From: Xestospongia muta
Lineage: Eukaryota; Porifera; Demospongiae; Haplosclerida; Petrosiidae
NCBI GenBank assembly: GCA_963693285.1
Contig: OY848923.1
Span: 2,180,038 to 2,244,037, forward strand
Length of the DNA stretch: 64,000 nucleotides
Reading direction: 5' to 3'
The notes under the pieces are model-generated. The model was not told the DNA's origin and made no database searches. It saw nothing but the letters and a program-made list of their open reading frames with translations. A program made the position numbers and the translations under genes. Shown here in pieces: positions 47,801 to 61,700 of this stretch; position 1 is the first letter of the stretch, and every line of letters starts with the position of its first letter.

Positions 47801-50800
47801 GTTTACATATGTTCACACGTGCTACTCAACACTATTTGTCTTGTAATGTCAATCTCAGTGATCCTATTCCTCCTACACCAAATGTTACTATTAACTTGGA
47901 GAAGAATGGACAACCAGTAGATCTGTCTAATTCTAGGATTAACAAGACCTTGACAAGCAATAACAATGTCTATTCTACAATACTCACATTCACTCCTGTA
48001 GACATTGATGATGCTGGTAATTATACTTGTATTGGAAGTGTTAGTCCCATAGGATCTGGATTTAACTTTGAAGTGGAACCTTTTATTATTGGTAGCAATA
48101 GCTCTGCAATAACTGAACTGTTAGTGCATGGTTGGTCTATTGGTTTGCTATTCTACTAATTTAGCTCTTTTATCATTGTAGCTATACCTGCTCCAGTAAT
48201 CAATGTCATTGCTATTGGCACAGGTGTTATAGGAGATAGCTATTCTGCTGTGTGTTCAGTAGATGTGGATGATAACCTCTATAACATTGTTGTCAATTCA
48301 ACTATAGTCAAGATCGGAGTAGGTGTGGTTACTTCTACAGTGACTTCTGGAGATAACAGTGTATCTATATCCTACACTCCACTGATGACATCACATAGTG
48401 GACAGTATCAATGTCTAGTGAATATCAGTCAGATTGATATCAGTTACCAAGTCTCTTATATTGAAACTTTCACTATCAATACAACTAGTAAGTTCATTGT
48501 TTTTTTATTGTTACATTTATGTGGTATCAAACCATGTGAATAATTCTTAATTGCCTTCACCTCTAGTTCAACAACCAGTTGTTGCTGTCTCTATTGATCA
48601 TGTTGATCCAAGTTCACTAATAGAGGCAACATATCTTGATGTGGCATGTAATGTTAACATCAGTGATGCTGTTAATACTGGAGTTAGTATTGATATTGTG
48701 TGGTCTCGTAATGGTGGTTCTTCTCTTACTAATAACAGTGACTATACTATTAGTCCATTGGTTATGATAGGATCACACATGTACATTAGTACATTACGTA
48801 TTGAAAGTTTGAGTTTGACTAGAGACAATGGTGCTATGTACTCTTGTACTGTGAGTGTTCTATCATCTCCTGTATCTTCTTATATTACTGGTAATAAGAA
48901 TAATAACAATATTACACTAAATGTGGCAGGTATATTACTTAATTGTAAATGTACTAATACTAATATTGTTATTAATTCATTTATAATAGATCTCACTGGT
49001 GAACATGTGATTGTTGATATTCTATTTCCAACCACACCCACTGCTGGAGACCAGTTCACTATGACATGTAATATCAGTATACCTGAGAGACTAGTACATG
49101 ATCTTACTAGACTTGTTGTAATATGGAGTTATGATCTAGCCAGAGAACAAAGAGTTGAAGTAATTAATAATGATACTACAATAAGAAATGTGACTAAGTT
49201 TGGTAATCATATTTTGAGTATACTAACACTTAATCCAGTGAAGACATCTGATGGTAGAAGGTATTATTGTTCAGTGATATTTAATGATTTATACATCAGT
49301 GATCATACATTGAGAGATCTTAGTGTTCAAAGTAAGTTATTTATTTGGAATTGAATCAAATATTGTTAATCTAATTTCCATAGTCCCTCCACCCAGTATG
49401 GTTATCACACATAGTCCTCCCACTGGTCCTATCTATGAAAGTACTAACTTCAACTTAACCTGTACTGGTGCACTACCCAGTGTAGTGGACACAAATGTGT
49501 CAGCTTCTGTAGTCTGGCTTGATCCTCAAGGCAATATTATACCTGTTGAATCACGACGTATGATCACTAATGTTACTAGTAATGAAAACAATGAGTTTGA
49601 GAGTACACTAGTGTTTTTACCAATTGATAATGGAGATCATAATAGTAACTTTAATGACACTGGAACATATACCTGTCAGATGACTATTAGTTCAAGTGAT
49701 TCTTTAATTCTGAATGGAATAAACAGTACTACTGACACAATAATTGTTCAAAGTAAGTACTTTATTTTCTTCATTGATTGCATATTCATTTTCAATCTTT
49801 TTTTAGATACGACGTATATGCAATTAAATATATCTACTGTGGGTTCTACTGAAGTAGGTCAAAATCTTAATATCATTTGTACTGTAAGAGTAGTGGAGAG
49901 ATTAGTTGTTACACCATCAATTGAAATAATGAAAATGAACACTACAGATATATATTTACTACAAGATATAAATATTTCCTATATTGTAACCACTGATGAT
50001 ATTGGGTCTGAAACTAATTGGACAATAATACTAGAACCAGTGAGGTTTGAAGACAGAGGAGTATATATATGTATAGCTGATTTTAATGTGACTGGTGTTA
50101 ATGGAATTAATGATTCAGCAACTGCTACTTATGATGCTCAGTTTACTACAGAGGACTATGAACTGATTGTTGACTGTGAGTTAAACAATAACAATTACGC
50201 TATCATATTAAGTAATTGTTATTATTTTGTAGTCCCTCCATTGATACCAAGCATCTTTCAAAGTCATCAGGGTGTACTGTATGCTGGTACATCTTTCTTT
50301 CTCAGATGTGTGATTACATTGAATGCTCTTGTGACAATACCTGTTATTGTGAGAAATCAGTGGACAAGAAATGGAATGTCTGTTCCTAGTGGTCTTTCAA
50401 ATGATGCTACTATCACAGACAGTCTCATACAAAATGACCTTCTTCAATATGAAGCTACACTTTACTTCAATCCATTGGATAATACTGATGATAGTGGAGA
50501 GTATTCCTGTAATTTTAATATACTATCTAATATCAGTGACTATAAGAATGTAAAGAACACATCAGTTAATACTAGTACTACTATTACTGTACAAGGTACA
50601 TTGTATTTCATTTCATTTACACTGTATATTATTTTTTGGTGCAGTCATTAAGTGGACATAATAATATGATTAACATTTTCCATATCTTTTTCTTATAGCA
50701 ATCTCATCTCCAATAATGAACATTATGACAACTGGTACAGACAGACCTGGTGACGAATATAGCATTACTTGTACTGTTGATGTTACTGACAGACTTATAG

Positions 50801-53800
50801 TGACACCAACTATTGTATGGATCAAAGATAGTGTTAATACATCATTAGTATCTGATGACCTAAACACTATCAGTGTACCATCAGTACTTAGTAACATCTC
50901 AGGTACCTTGTACTCTCTGTCATTGTTCTTCTCATCATTAAATACCTCTGATGCTGGACAATATACATGTCAAGCTATCATCACAGTGACTGAGATTAAT
51001 GTCACAGTAACTAACACCATTTTAGTAGACCTACCAATACAAAGTAAGTATATATGGTATTACAAGCAAATGTTTAACACTGATAACACAAGTAGTATTG
51101 TTGTTTCACATTAGAACCAACCACATAATAATATAATAATGTTAATAATTTGAGAGTCATTGGTATTAATTTTATAGACTTTTTCCTTTTCTTGCAGTTC
51201 CCACTCCTTTTCAAGATGTCACATTTTCAAGGCAGATTGACTATTTAGCTGGTAGTGAACTGACTATTACATGTGATATTGCAATTGATCCTCATGTCAA
51301 CACACCCTTCATTATCAACACAAGATGGGTAATGTTGGATGAGATCAACAATGAAATGAGAACACTCAATGAGAGCTATAGAAATGGGCAATCAAGAATT
51401 TCTATTAATAGTTCTTCATTAATTAGTTATAACAAGTATCAGTCTCAAATTCAATTCAGTACTCTCAGTAGTTCAATGGATCCTGGAATGTATACATGTA
51501 TTGTTAATGTGATACCTGTAGCTGGTTACTATTATGTTTATACTGCTAATGTGACCAATATTACTACTAACTTTACTGTTATAGGTATGACTATTATACT
51601 AGTTATATTGTTACATATTTGAAGTATTTTGAAAAACTTTTATAATATATACTTTTATATCAAAAATACTGTATTTCTTATAATCATTTACTGCTTCTAT
51701 TATTTCTTCTTATAGACCCAGTTATTGGAAACTTTACTGTTACACCCAACTCAATTCTGAAGACATATTGTCCTGACTCAGACACTTATGATAACTTCAC
51801 TCTAGTGTGTACTGCTAGTAAACTAGCTCTAGTGATACCAATTCTTGAAATGATTTGGCTACACAATGGTACTGAACGTCAAGGTTTAGTTACATATAAC
51901 AGTGAGAATACTTACGCTATAAACACTCTGAGTTTTTCTAAGACTTTTGCAAATGACTCTGGTACTTACTCCTGCCATGCTAGACTGTCTATTCCAGACT
52001 CTTCCGATATTATTTTAATAAAAAACATTACTGTTACATTGAGATGTAAGTTAGTTTTTTTAGAAATGGCATTACCTTTCTTCTCTAAATACAGCTCAAA
52101 GAATTCCACATACAGCCATTGACATATCATCAACAGTTGGACAGACTAATTGTACTATCTACTTTACTATTCCATCCATTGCCTATACACCTGAGATATA
52201 TCATATCAACTATATTGGTTTGGAATTACAGAATACTTTAACTACTAGTTCTAGCCTAGTAGGTACTGACAACATAACTGCTGTTAACTTGATGTATCAG
52301 ATAATATTAACTGATCTAGAGGAAGCTAACACTTATAACTTCACTGTTGTATCTACTAACTGTATTGGCAATGCTAGTAGTGAAACAATGAGCTTTTCTA
52401 CTTTACCAACAAGTAAATCAATAACTCTCTTTAACATTATTTAGCTTCATTTTATTTTTTTTTACTTTAGTATCTACTGGTCCTCCCAGATATTTTATCA
52501 ACACAACCTACCTTCCACGTAGTGTTACATTAGACTGGGATCCACCAGTTAGAGTAGATCAAAATGGAAAAATAGTAGGATATAACTTGACTTGTGTACA
52601 GACCAATGGACCTCAAGTCTCTGGACTGACAGCCACTCAGAGTTCTCCAGAAACAATGTTTAATATTTCAGTATTAATACCATTTACTGAGTACACTTGT
52701 AAACTGTCATCTATTAATGTTGTGGGTGAAGGACCAGTAACACAATTCACATTTAAAACAGCTCAAGATAGTAAGTTTGCATTACAATATTAATTTTTAT
52801 CATCTAAATAGGACCTGATGATGCTCCTCAAAACTTTATTTCCATTCCAACCAAGACTGATGTGACATTTAACTGGAGTCATCCAGCTACACCTAATGGG
52901 ATTATCACAAAATATAGATTTGTCTTTGAAGTCAATTTAGGTGGTAACACTTTTAGAACCACAACTCAATTGATAGATGTGACTCCTAACCAAAACACAG
53001 CATCTACAACTGTTGAAGGATTGTCACCCTATAAGAATTACTCAGCTACTGTTTCAGCTACTACAGTAGTTGGATATGGACCTAGTGGTACTACTGAAGG
53101 AAGAACAGATCCTGATGGTAGGTTTCTAAATTAAATGTGATGTTATACTTCTTAATAACAGGTTCATCTAAACCAGTTGTTATTGTTATACCAGTTATTA
53201 TTAGTAATACCTTTGTTGCTAACACTATACCAGTAGTTAATGACACTGCTGTTAACCTTACTTGGTCTCCACCAATCAGACCTAATGGATATATTAGTAG
53301 TTATAATATTGATATCACTGGTGGAGTTATTATGTCATTAACAGTTACTTCTGATCCTCAAGTACATACTTACATTCAAATAATTGGAGGATTACGTAAG
53401 TCCAATGTATTACTAACTAGTAAATATATTGTCTCCACAGGTCCAGGTGTCCCTTACTATATATCAATTGGAGCAGTCAATGAAGTAGGAGAAGGTAACA
53501 TTACATCAGTTACTGTCTTCACTAAAACTGAAAGTGTGTACAATTATAATTTAATGTCATTATATTTAATTACTTTTGCTATAGCTCCCAATATTAGTCC
53601 TAATGACATTACAACACAAAGGTCTTCTGATGGTACCTCTATTGTTATTGCATGGAGGAAAGTTTCATTGGAAGAAGCTCATGGTTTCTTTGAGTATATT
53701 ATAGTATTAGTTGCTGTCAATAGTAGACGTAGACAATCAAGTGATATAACTGTACATGTTCCATTTAATAAGACATCTATTAATGTAACTGGTCTAAATC

Positions 53801-54606
53801 CTCAATTAACATACACATTTACTATGAGAATAACAGTACATAATGAAAGAGGAGAAGTTATAGAAGGACCTACAAGTATACCAATAAGGATTGAGGCACC
53901 ATGTGAGTACTATCCTATACAATCCTATATAATTATTTTATAATATCCTTTATATTTACCTATTTTTAGCATCAACATCATCTACTAATGAGAGTTCTAG
54001 TACTGGTTTTATAATTAGTCTAGCAGTGACAACAGTTATTATATTTATTGTTATTATTATTGTAGTAGTACTAATTGTCATAGTTTTGGTTAAAAGGAAG
54101 TCAAAGAAATATAATTTAAAATCAAGGTAATTCATCAAACTAGTCATGATGACATCATGTTTACTATCTATCATTATACAGCGACAAAACAGATGATATT
54201 GCAATGACTATCAGCCCAAGTTATAATATAGTAAATACACCTACAACATTGTAAGTTGACAGCAATATATTAATACATTTCATTATATTACTGACATAGT
54301 GCTGAGGAACCATTATATGACAGTATTCCTGAGGAACTGCCAGCTCCTCCAGATTATGATATACCAGTTGTTACTAGTGCTGATACACAAGCTCCTCCAG
54401 ATTATGATATACCAGTTGTTACTACTACTGATACACAAGCTCTTATAGATTATGATATACCAGTTGTTACTACTACTGATACACGAGTCTATGATCTACC
54501 AGTAGTTACTACTGATATATCAATGAGTACCAACCCAGCTTATTCTACAACAAGTTTTGAAGAGTCTCAGCAAACAGACTCTTCTTACACATATATTAAT
54601 ATGTGA
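44300..54606 (+). CDS. Gene 4: paralogue of gene 3, Ig/FN3 receptor with YDIP-repeat tail
   Basis: There are 27 predicted exons, 8,046 coding bases, about 2,681 aa. Exons are 44300-44396, 44448-44813, 45512-45832, 45882-46148, 46203-46544, 46598-46972, 47023-47340, 47393-47713, 47768-48130, 48182-48487, 48567-48929, 48990-49331, 49384-49752, 49807-50175, 50233-50595, 50699-51043, 51198-51584, 51716-52045, 52095-52412, 52471-52770, 52812-53117, 53162-53395, 53441-53533, 53585-53902, 53970-54126, 54182-54250 and 54300-54606. Every exon between the first and last equals its gene 3 partner in length. Domain order is the same. Exon 17 keeps its B-strand Cys (51272). The first dozen Ig/FN3 exons differ clearly from gene 3, while exons 14-26 are nearly identical. 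The tail has three YDIP units instead of four. Confidence 0.9.
54352..54486 (+). repeat. 48-base coding repeat in the gene 4 tail
   Basis: Three units with GATTATGATATACC at 54352, 54400 and 54448, then the shorter YDLP unit. It has one unit fewer than gene 3, with no frame change. Confidence 0.9.
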
Positions 54607-55045
54607 TTATTTGTAGTAGGATGCTTATTAAAGTTTTTTAATAATTCTTTATTTTTCAAAAAAGTTTCATTTACAATTATTTCGTTTGTAATAATGTTAT
54701 TGACTATTTTTATTAATATATAGTTAATGCTGATTTTTTTAGATTTAATTCATGTTTCTACTTTTGTCAACCAATACTTGATTATTTGTTATGTCAACAA
54801 ATAAATAAATAAATATGACTGTATGTGTCCTTTTAATATATATATTAGTGGATGATGGCACTGATTTGTAATTGAAACAGGGAAGACATAATATAAGATA
54901 TAATAATAGAAAGATATAAATATCCTCTAGCACATAAATTCTGATTCTTGCATTTTATGGTATTCTCCATTGTTTGTCACAACTGATATTTTTAATATAT
55001 TACTTCTAAGCAATGGTTGTCGTGCATCTTAAGATTTATTTAAAA

Positions 55046-55220
55046 TGATGTCATATGACGTCATATAATCCTTTGCCTTCTTGATTTCTATACAAGCTTT
55101 AAAACTGTAATTAGTAAGTTAATAATGTCTTTAAGTATTAATTATAGATCTTAGTAATCAAAATGTATAATTCTATATTAATGCTACTAGTAAATAGAGG
55201 TATATTTTCTTTTGCTAGTT
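55046..55220 (+). promoter_or_regulatory. Dispersed CRE-type element before the second pseudogene
   Basis: TGACGTCA lies at 55056-55063, again preceded by TGATGTCATA. It is the paired copy of the element at 40891 and stands at the same distance before its pseudogene. Confidence 0.5.
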
Positions 55221-55340
55221 ATGGTAAGTAGACAATATGATAGTAAAAATAGATTAACTAAAGTTCTATTGTGTATCACTCCACACCTATCATCATGATT
55301 ATAGTTATTAGTATTGAAGCTCAGATATTGGCATTATGTC

Positions 55341-56638
55341 AGTTATAATCTAGCTAGACAAAAAAGAGTTCAAGTAGTTAACAGTGATACTACAATAGCG
55401 AAATGTGACTAAGATTGGTAATCTTATCTTAAGTACTCTATCAATTAATACAATGAAGACGTCTAATGGTAGAAGGTATTGTTGTTCAGTGATATTTGAG
55501 GATTAGGAGTTAGTGATCATACATTGAAAGTTCTTAGTGTTCAAAGTAAGTTACTTTTAAAATTATATTGAATATTGTTAATACACTTTCCATAGTCCCT
55601 CCACCCAGTATGGTTATCATAAATAGTCCTTCTATTGGTCCTATCTATGAGAGTACTAACTTTAACCTGACCTGTACTGGTACATTACCTAATGTAGTGG
55701 ACACGACAGTGTCAGCTACTGTAGTCTCGTTTGATCCTCAAAACAAGGTCATACCAGTTGAATCACGATGTATGATCACTTATGTTACTAGTAATGGAAA
55801 CAATGAGTTTGAGAGTACACTAGTGTTTCTACCAATTGATAATATAGATCATAATAGCAACTTTAATGACACTGGAAGATATATCTGTCCGATTATTTTA
55901 GCTTTCATTATTAGTCTTAGTGATATTGCTACAATAAGGTCCTCTAATGGTACCTATATTTGTCATTTAATGGAGAAAAATGTCACTAGAAGAAGCTCAT
56001 TGTTTCTTTGAATACATTATAATATTAGATGCTGTCAATAGTAGACGTAGACAATCAAGTGATATAACTTTACATGTTCCATTTAATAAGACATCTATCA
56101 AAGTAACTGGTCTAAATCCTCAATTAATATACACACTCACTATGAGAATAGCAGTACATAATGAAAGTGGAGAAGTTATAGAAGGACCTACAAGTATACC
56201 AATAAGGAATGAGGCACCATGTGAGTACTATCCTATATAATCATAAGTAACTACCATTTTATAATATCTTTTGTTTGCCTATTTTTAGCATCAACATCAT
56301 CTACTAATGAGAAGTCTAGTATTGGTTTATAATTAGTCTAGCAGTAACAACAACTATTATATTTATTATAATTTATATTTATTATAATTTATAATAACTA
56401 ACACTTAGATCTGAGAAAGCATCTTATGAGAGTCTTCATGATGAGCTTCCAATTCCTTTTGATTATAATATACCAATTGTTACAAATACTGATGCACAAG
56501 TTTATGATCTATCAGTAGTTACTAGTGATATATCAGTGAATACCAACCCAGCTTATGCTACTACAAGTACTCAACAATCAGACACTTCTCCCATGTATGC
56601 ATGTGTTGATATTATTGATGATAGTGATTATATATAAT
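55341..56638 (+). pseudogene. Second pseudogene of the gene 3 family
   Basis: It has the same structure and the same internal junction as the pseudogene at 41186-42433: exon 12 remnant, exon 13-like Ig (about 55596 on), direct fusion to exon 24-like FN3, broken TM exon and a decayed tail. Frame breaks include an early stop after ATAGCGAAATGTGAC, a missing T in the 'gaggattaggag' stretch and a shift near 55975. In the Ig part the C-strand Trp codon is TCG (VVSFDPQ). The shared junction shows that one pseudogene was duplicated together with its parent gene. Confidence 0.8.
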
Positions 56639-58173
56639 AGGAGTTTCTTAAAGATTTTTGATGATTCCTTATTATTTCAAAAAAAATTCTTTATTCAAAA
56701 AATTCATTCATTTTTGAAAAGTACTTTACATGTAAATGACAACGATTTTAGAATACAACTTTTGAAGTCATAGCGCTTTTTTATGTATATTAACTCTATC
56801 TACAGAAATAAGAAATCGGCTGCTTGCACAGCTACGTGAACGTAAGGCTTTCTAATAGTATATATTGCTGTAATTTTTATCTTACAAGTTTGGCTATTTT
56901 CAATCTTACATATAGATTATTAGAATGTTATTATGACGTCATAAAATGTCGTCTCCTTGATGTCTACACAAGCTACAGAACTGTAAGTGGTAATTTAACA
57001 ATTCCTTTTTCGAATTATAGACCTAAGAATTTGAATCATAGTTTTTTTATTAATGCTACTAGTAAACAGAGCTACATTTTCCTTTGATAGTCATGTCTAT
57101 TAGTATCTTGGTAAAATAATTTCATTAAAGCCCTGTAAAGTATATCACTAACACTACCTATAGAAATTCTGTAAAGCCCTGCAAAGTATACTAGTAACAC
57201 ACCGACCATTATGATTATAGTTCGTATTAGAACTCAGAGATTGATAATAGTTTCAATAGTATCTTATTGTTATAGTTATGAATTTTCAAAATATTCTAGC
57301 TGTGTGAGTTAGGGCTTAATTATTCTTATCAGGGAAATCAAAGAGTCAGACAGACATTCAAGTTTCACACTTTTAGCTAAGCCTGGCAAATATTGTATAC
57401 TCTGGGGTAATTTGTACTGTTATATCAAGGAAAGGAGCTTTGCACTGAAACTACTACTCATGCAAGTAGATTATAGTAAGCTACTGATTTCAGACAAAGG
57501 TCTATTTCTTTGCAAGACAAAAATTGGAGGAGTGTACAAAATCTCTGTGTGTACAAAATTCACCATAACCCGCTTAGCTATCTCTTTTGCAAAGTCAAAC
57601 ATAGCATATGCATGTAGGTAACTAAACAATTATGTTATCGCTTCAAAATGACATATGTAGGCATGTACTAACTACTAGGTATAATCACTTAAAGCTGTCC
57701 GTTTATTAGATTGAGTTTTATTTTATCATTATAATTCTGAGTAGAATGGTAGTCATAGTTAACTGTTATACATATAAGACATAATCTTATATGTTAAATC
57801 CAATTTGTTCATTGTTTATGTTAAATCCAATTTGTTCATTGTTTATGTATGGTGTTAATATTAATAAAAATATGTGATAATATGTTAAGTAAATACACAA
57901 TCTTCATACATTATATTACACTATATCAATGAGGTAGTCTATAATAATACATTGAAAAGCCTCAAAAAATCTATGCTAAAGTTTGAGAGGCTATTTAAAC
58001 CATGACCTTTAATCAGACTACATGTGACAAACACATGTTAATTAATGTGAGTAAGTTTTTATAGCATTTTAATTACCTACATTCTATAGTACTAGATAAA
58101 GAAATCAAGAAAAAACAGCAACAACATAGACTAATTGTTATTAATATACAAACTTCACCACACTATAGTCACA
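56639..58173. other. Spacer before gene 5
   Basis: It is colinear with about 42,800-44,299. It holds a CRE-type element at 56930-57090 (TGACGTCA at 56934-56941, GTAAGTGG at 56983) and a copy of the 43430-43750 block at about 57305-57625. No gene was seen. Confidence 0.6.
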
Positions 58174-58732
58174 ATGATACAACAGTGGCTAACTGGAATA
58201 CTGACCCTTATGATGAATATAGCACTAGGAGAGGTTACATTTGGTACTCTACCTCCTCTACCTACTACTGGTACAGTATATACAATATTATACTATATGT
58301 TTATATTATAGTATTATATAGGTGTGAGACTTTATCTAAGTTATGAGAATAGAGTAATACCTAACTACTTTATGGTGAGAGGTAGTCAGTTCTATGATGT
58401 TGATGTTAATGGTGATGGTCAAAATGATGGTATATGGTGTCAGAGTGCTCTTAATGAGAGTATGATAGGTGTCTGGTACTTACCTAATGGATCACCAGTA
58501 CCTACACAAGTTGGTGCTACTCCATTACAATCATATAATACTAATGTCACTGGTCAAGTGGGTCTACTTAGACGTGGTGGTATAGCTTCATTTCAAGGAC
58601 TATACTCTTGTATTATTCCTAATGAAGAGGGAGTAAATCAAACACTATATGTAGGTGCATATAGAGATAGTACATTTAATAACATTGGTGAGTTGTACAT
58701 TCTTATATTGTTCATAGTTCAAAACTATATCA

Positions 58733-58766
<34 letters not shown>

Positions 58767-61700
58767 AAGTATATCAAAATAATGATTTTTATGATAGAGG
58801 TGAGTTGTATTTAATTTAATGCATTTAACGTTGATGTCAATTATTAATAGCTTTAAGTCAAGGATTGTTATATGTAGAGAGTTATCCATATAACAGTGTA
58901 ATACACTATGACTATTACATATAGTATGTAATAGCCATAGTTTTAAAAATTACAATGTATATACACTAGTAAGTTTGGTAACATATTATGAGACCTGATT
59001 TACAGTAAGGTATAACTTTTATTAAAATGTTTATAAAGACTAGCAAGTAAGTAATTCTGTTTAAGGATGTCTATTAAATTTTACATTCATGTTATCTATT
59101 GTTTTTAAACTAAGATATAATTTAATAAACATCCAGTGAAAAATGTATGGTTGTGTACATAGTAACTGAATGGCTTTGAGATGTTTTAACAAAAATACTC
59201 CTTTTTGTAAATCTTGTCACATATATTAGCAATTTAAATTGTTTTTATATTAGTATAAAATAAAAACAAATATACATATTAACTTTTAACATACATAATG
59301 TTAAAATATATATATATTATATAATAAAATTTGCATTCTTGTTGATTAGCTAAATAAAGAGTGTACATTATTATTATCCTTATAGCTGCTCCTATAGTGG
59401 ATCATAACAAACCTCTAACATTTACTCTACTCTCTACAAGTGATGTTAATCCTCCAGTGTTCACTCTCTACTTTAATGTCACAAACACACCTCCTACAAC
59501 AGTGACATGTTCTGTTAATAACAATACATTTAATATTACTGAGGAAGATTTAAATCGTGTACCTGATATATCTACTGATCCTATTAGAGTAGCAGTGACT
59601 GTTACTATTAGGAGGAGAGAAGCTGGCAAATATACTTGTACTGTAAATACAGGTTCATCTATAAAATCATTTCCTACTACTACCACTCCTGGTATAAATA
59701 TTAGTGGTAAGTTACAACATTAATGTCATTATATTAATATAATTGTAATCACTAGTAACTGAAACACCTACTAGCCTGGTGTATAACAGAACTGGTCTAA
59801 CTTCAGCTCTACTTGTCTGGTCATCTCCCATTAATAACATTTCAACAGTAATAGGTTATGAGATGTTTCTTGATATACCTAATGGTACAAGAGTTAATAT
59901 GGAGACAAACACTACAGAACTAAATGTAACTTCACTACAACCTGATGTCAATTATACTGTATTGGTTGTAGCCTATGGAGGAGACCTACCTAGTGAGCAT
60001 ATTAATACTACAATATCTCAAGGTAAAGTAACTTTGTCATTATTCTCAATGAAGTTTAGATATTTTCTTTAAACAGTTGTATCTGTTGAGGTAACTGGTC
60101 TCAATACTTCATTGTCATATGGTTCCAATTTTACAGTAAGATGTAATGCTTATCTATCTGTTGAACTTAATGAAGTAATGGTACAAGTGATATGGACTGA
60201 TCCATATTTACAAATTATTAATATGACTACTGGAGACATATCAGTTAGTAATGCATTGGATACTGACATGTCTATAAATATTAACACTTACTCACTGGAT
60301 TTGAACTTTAATAATCTTCAAGCTTCTCAAGTTGGAAATTATATATGTGGTTCAGCATTTAATGAACAAGACAACAAGCCATTTATACTGCCAAGACAAA
60401 TTAGTGTATCTGTACAAGGTTTGTGTGCAGTTGCTGAAATCTTTGTTAATGTATTTATACTATAATTTTAGTTCCAAATCCAGATGTTTGTGTGCATGTT
60501 ACTCCAAATTCTGAACTGTATAATCATAACTTTGAAAGAGGTATGGTTTCTCTGGGATGTCTTGTTATCATAACACCACTGGATGTAGACACTAATGTCA
60601 ATATTATATGGTTTGGACCAAATGGAGTAGTAGTACATGATAATGATCAATATATTATTGATACTGGTCAGCTAAATAGTACAATGTATGGTAGTAGTTT
60701 AAATATCACTCATCTATCATTAACTGGAGACAATGGAACACAGTATTACTGTAGAGCTCAAGTTGGAGCAAATGATAGTTTTGTCTTCTCTTCATTTGTA
60801 ATTCCTTCAGAAGCTAGATCTGATAATGTTACTGTTATAGTTGAAGGTACATGTCATACTATTAAATATTGTCACTTACATTTATCTCTTGTAGCTATAC
60901 CTTTACCTTTAGTGGAAATATTTGATATGGGAATACCTATTGTGAATGAAATCTTTACTTTAACCTGTAATGCCACAGTACCAAACAACCTAGTAGGGTT
61001 GGCTATTGTCAATGTCAGATGGGTCTATAATAGTAATGAAACCATCAGAGATAATGTGACACTGATTTATAATGAATACAACTCTGCAACATTGACATTT
61101 TTTCCTATACGTCAGGATCAAGAGGGATTATATACTTGTATAGCTACCATCAGTATACCTGGTATACCTCTACAAAGAAATACTACCAAAGATTATACCT
61201 TCAGTACACTTGGTAAGATATGATGCTAATAATGTAATAAATGTAATTGTTTGTACTTGTATAGGTAATCCTATTGTTAGTATTACTACATCTGTAACTA
61301 ATATTGCTGGTAATATGTACAGCTTGTTATGTTCTGTTAGTGTGGTATTTGGTACACCAAATATTAATTGGTTTTACAGTAATGGGACAAAATTACTAAA
61401 TGACTCTGGAATCACTCAGACTTTAACTGTAATGTCAAACACTGAGCAAAAATATGAACTTCAGTTTAATCCATTAATGTATACACATGTTGGTGAATAT
61501 ACTTGTGTAGCTAATCTTACTGTAATACGTGGTCAGGACACATTTATTGGAGTTAGTAATAAAACAACAGCTATTTATGTCAGAAGTAAGTTTAATATTA
61601 TTAAAAATTTTAAACCTTACTTACTGTTTCCTTTATCAGTACCAACTCCTATAGTCTCTATAACTCCTGGTAGTTTACATATGTTCACACGTGCTACTCA

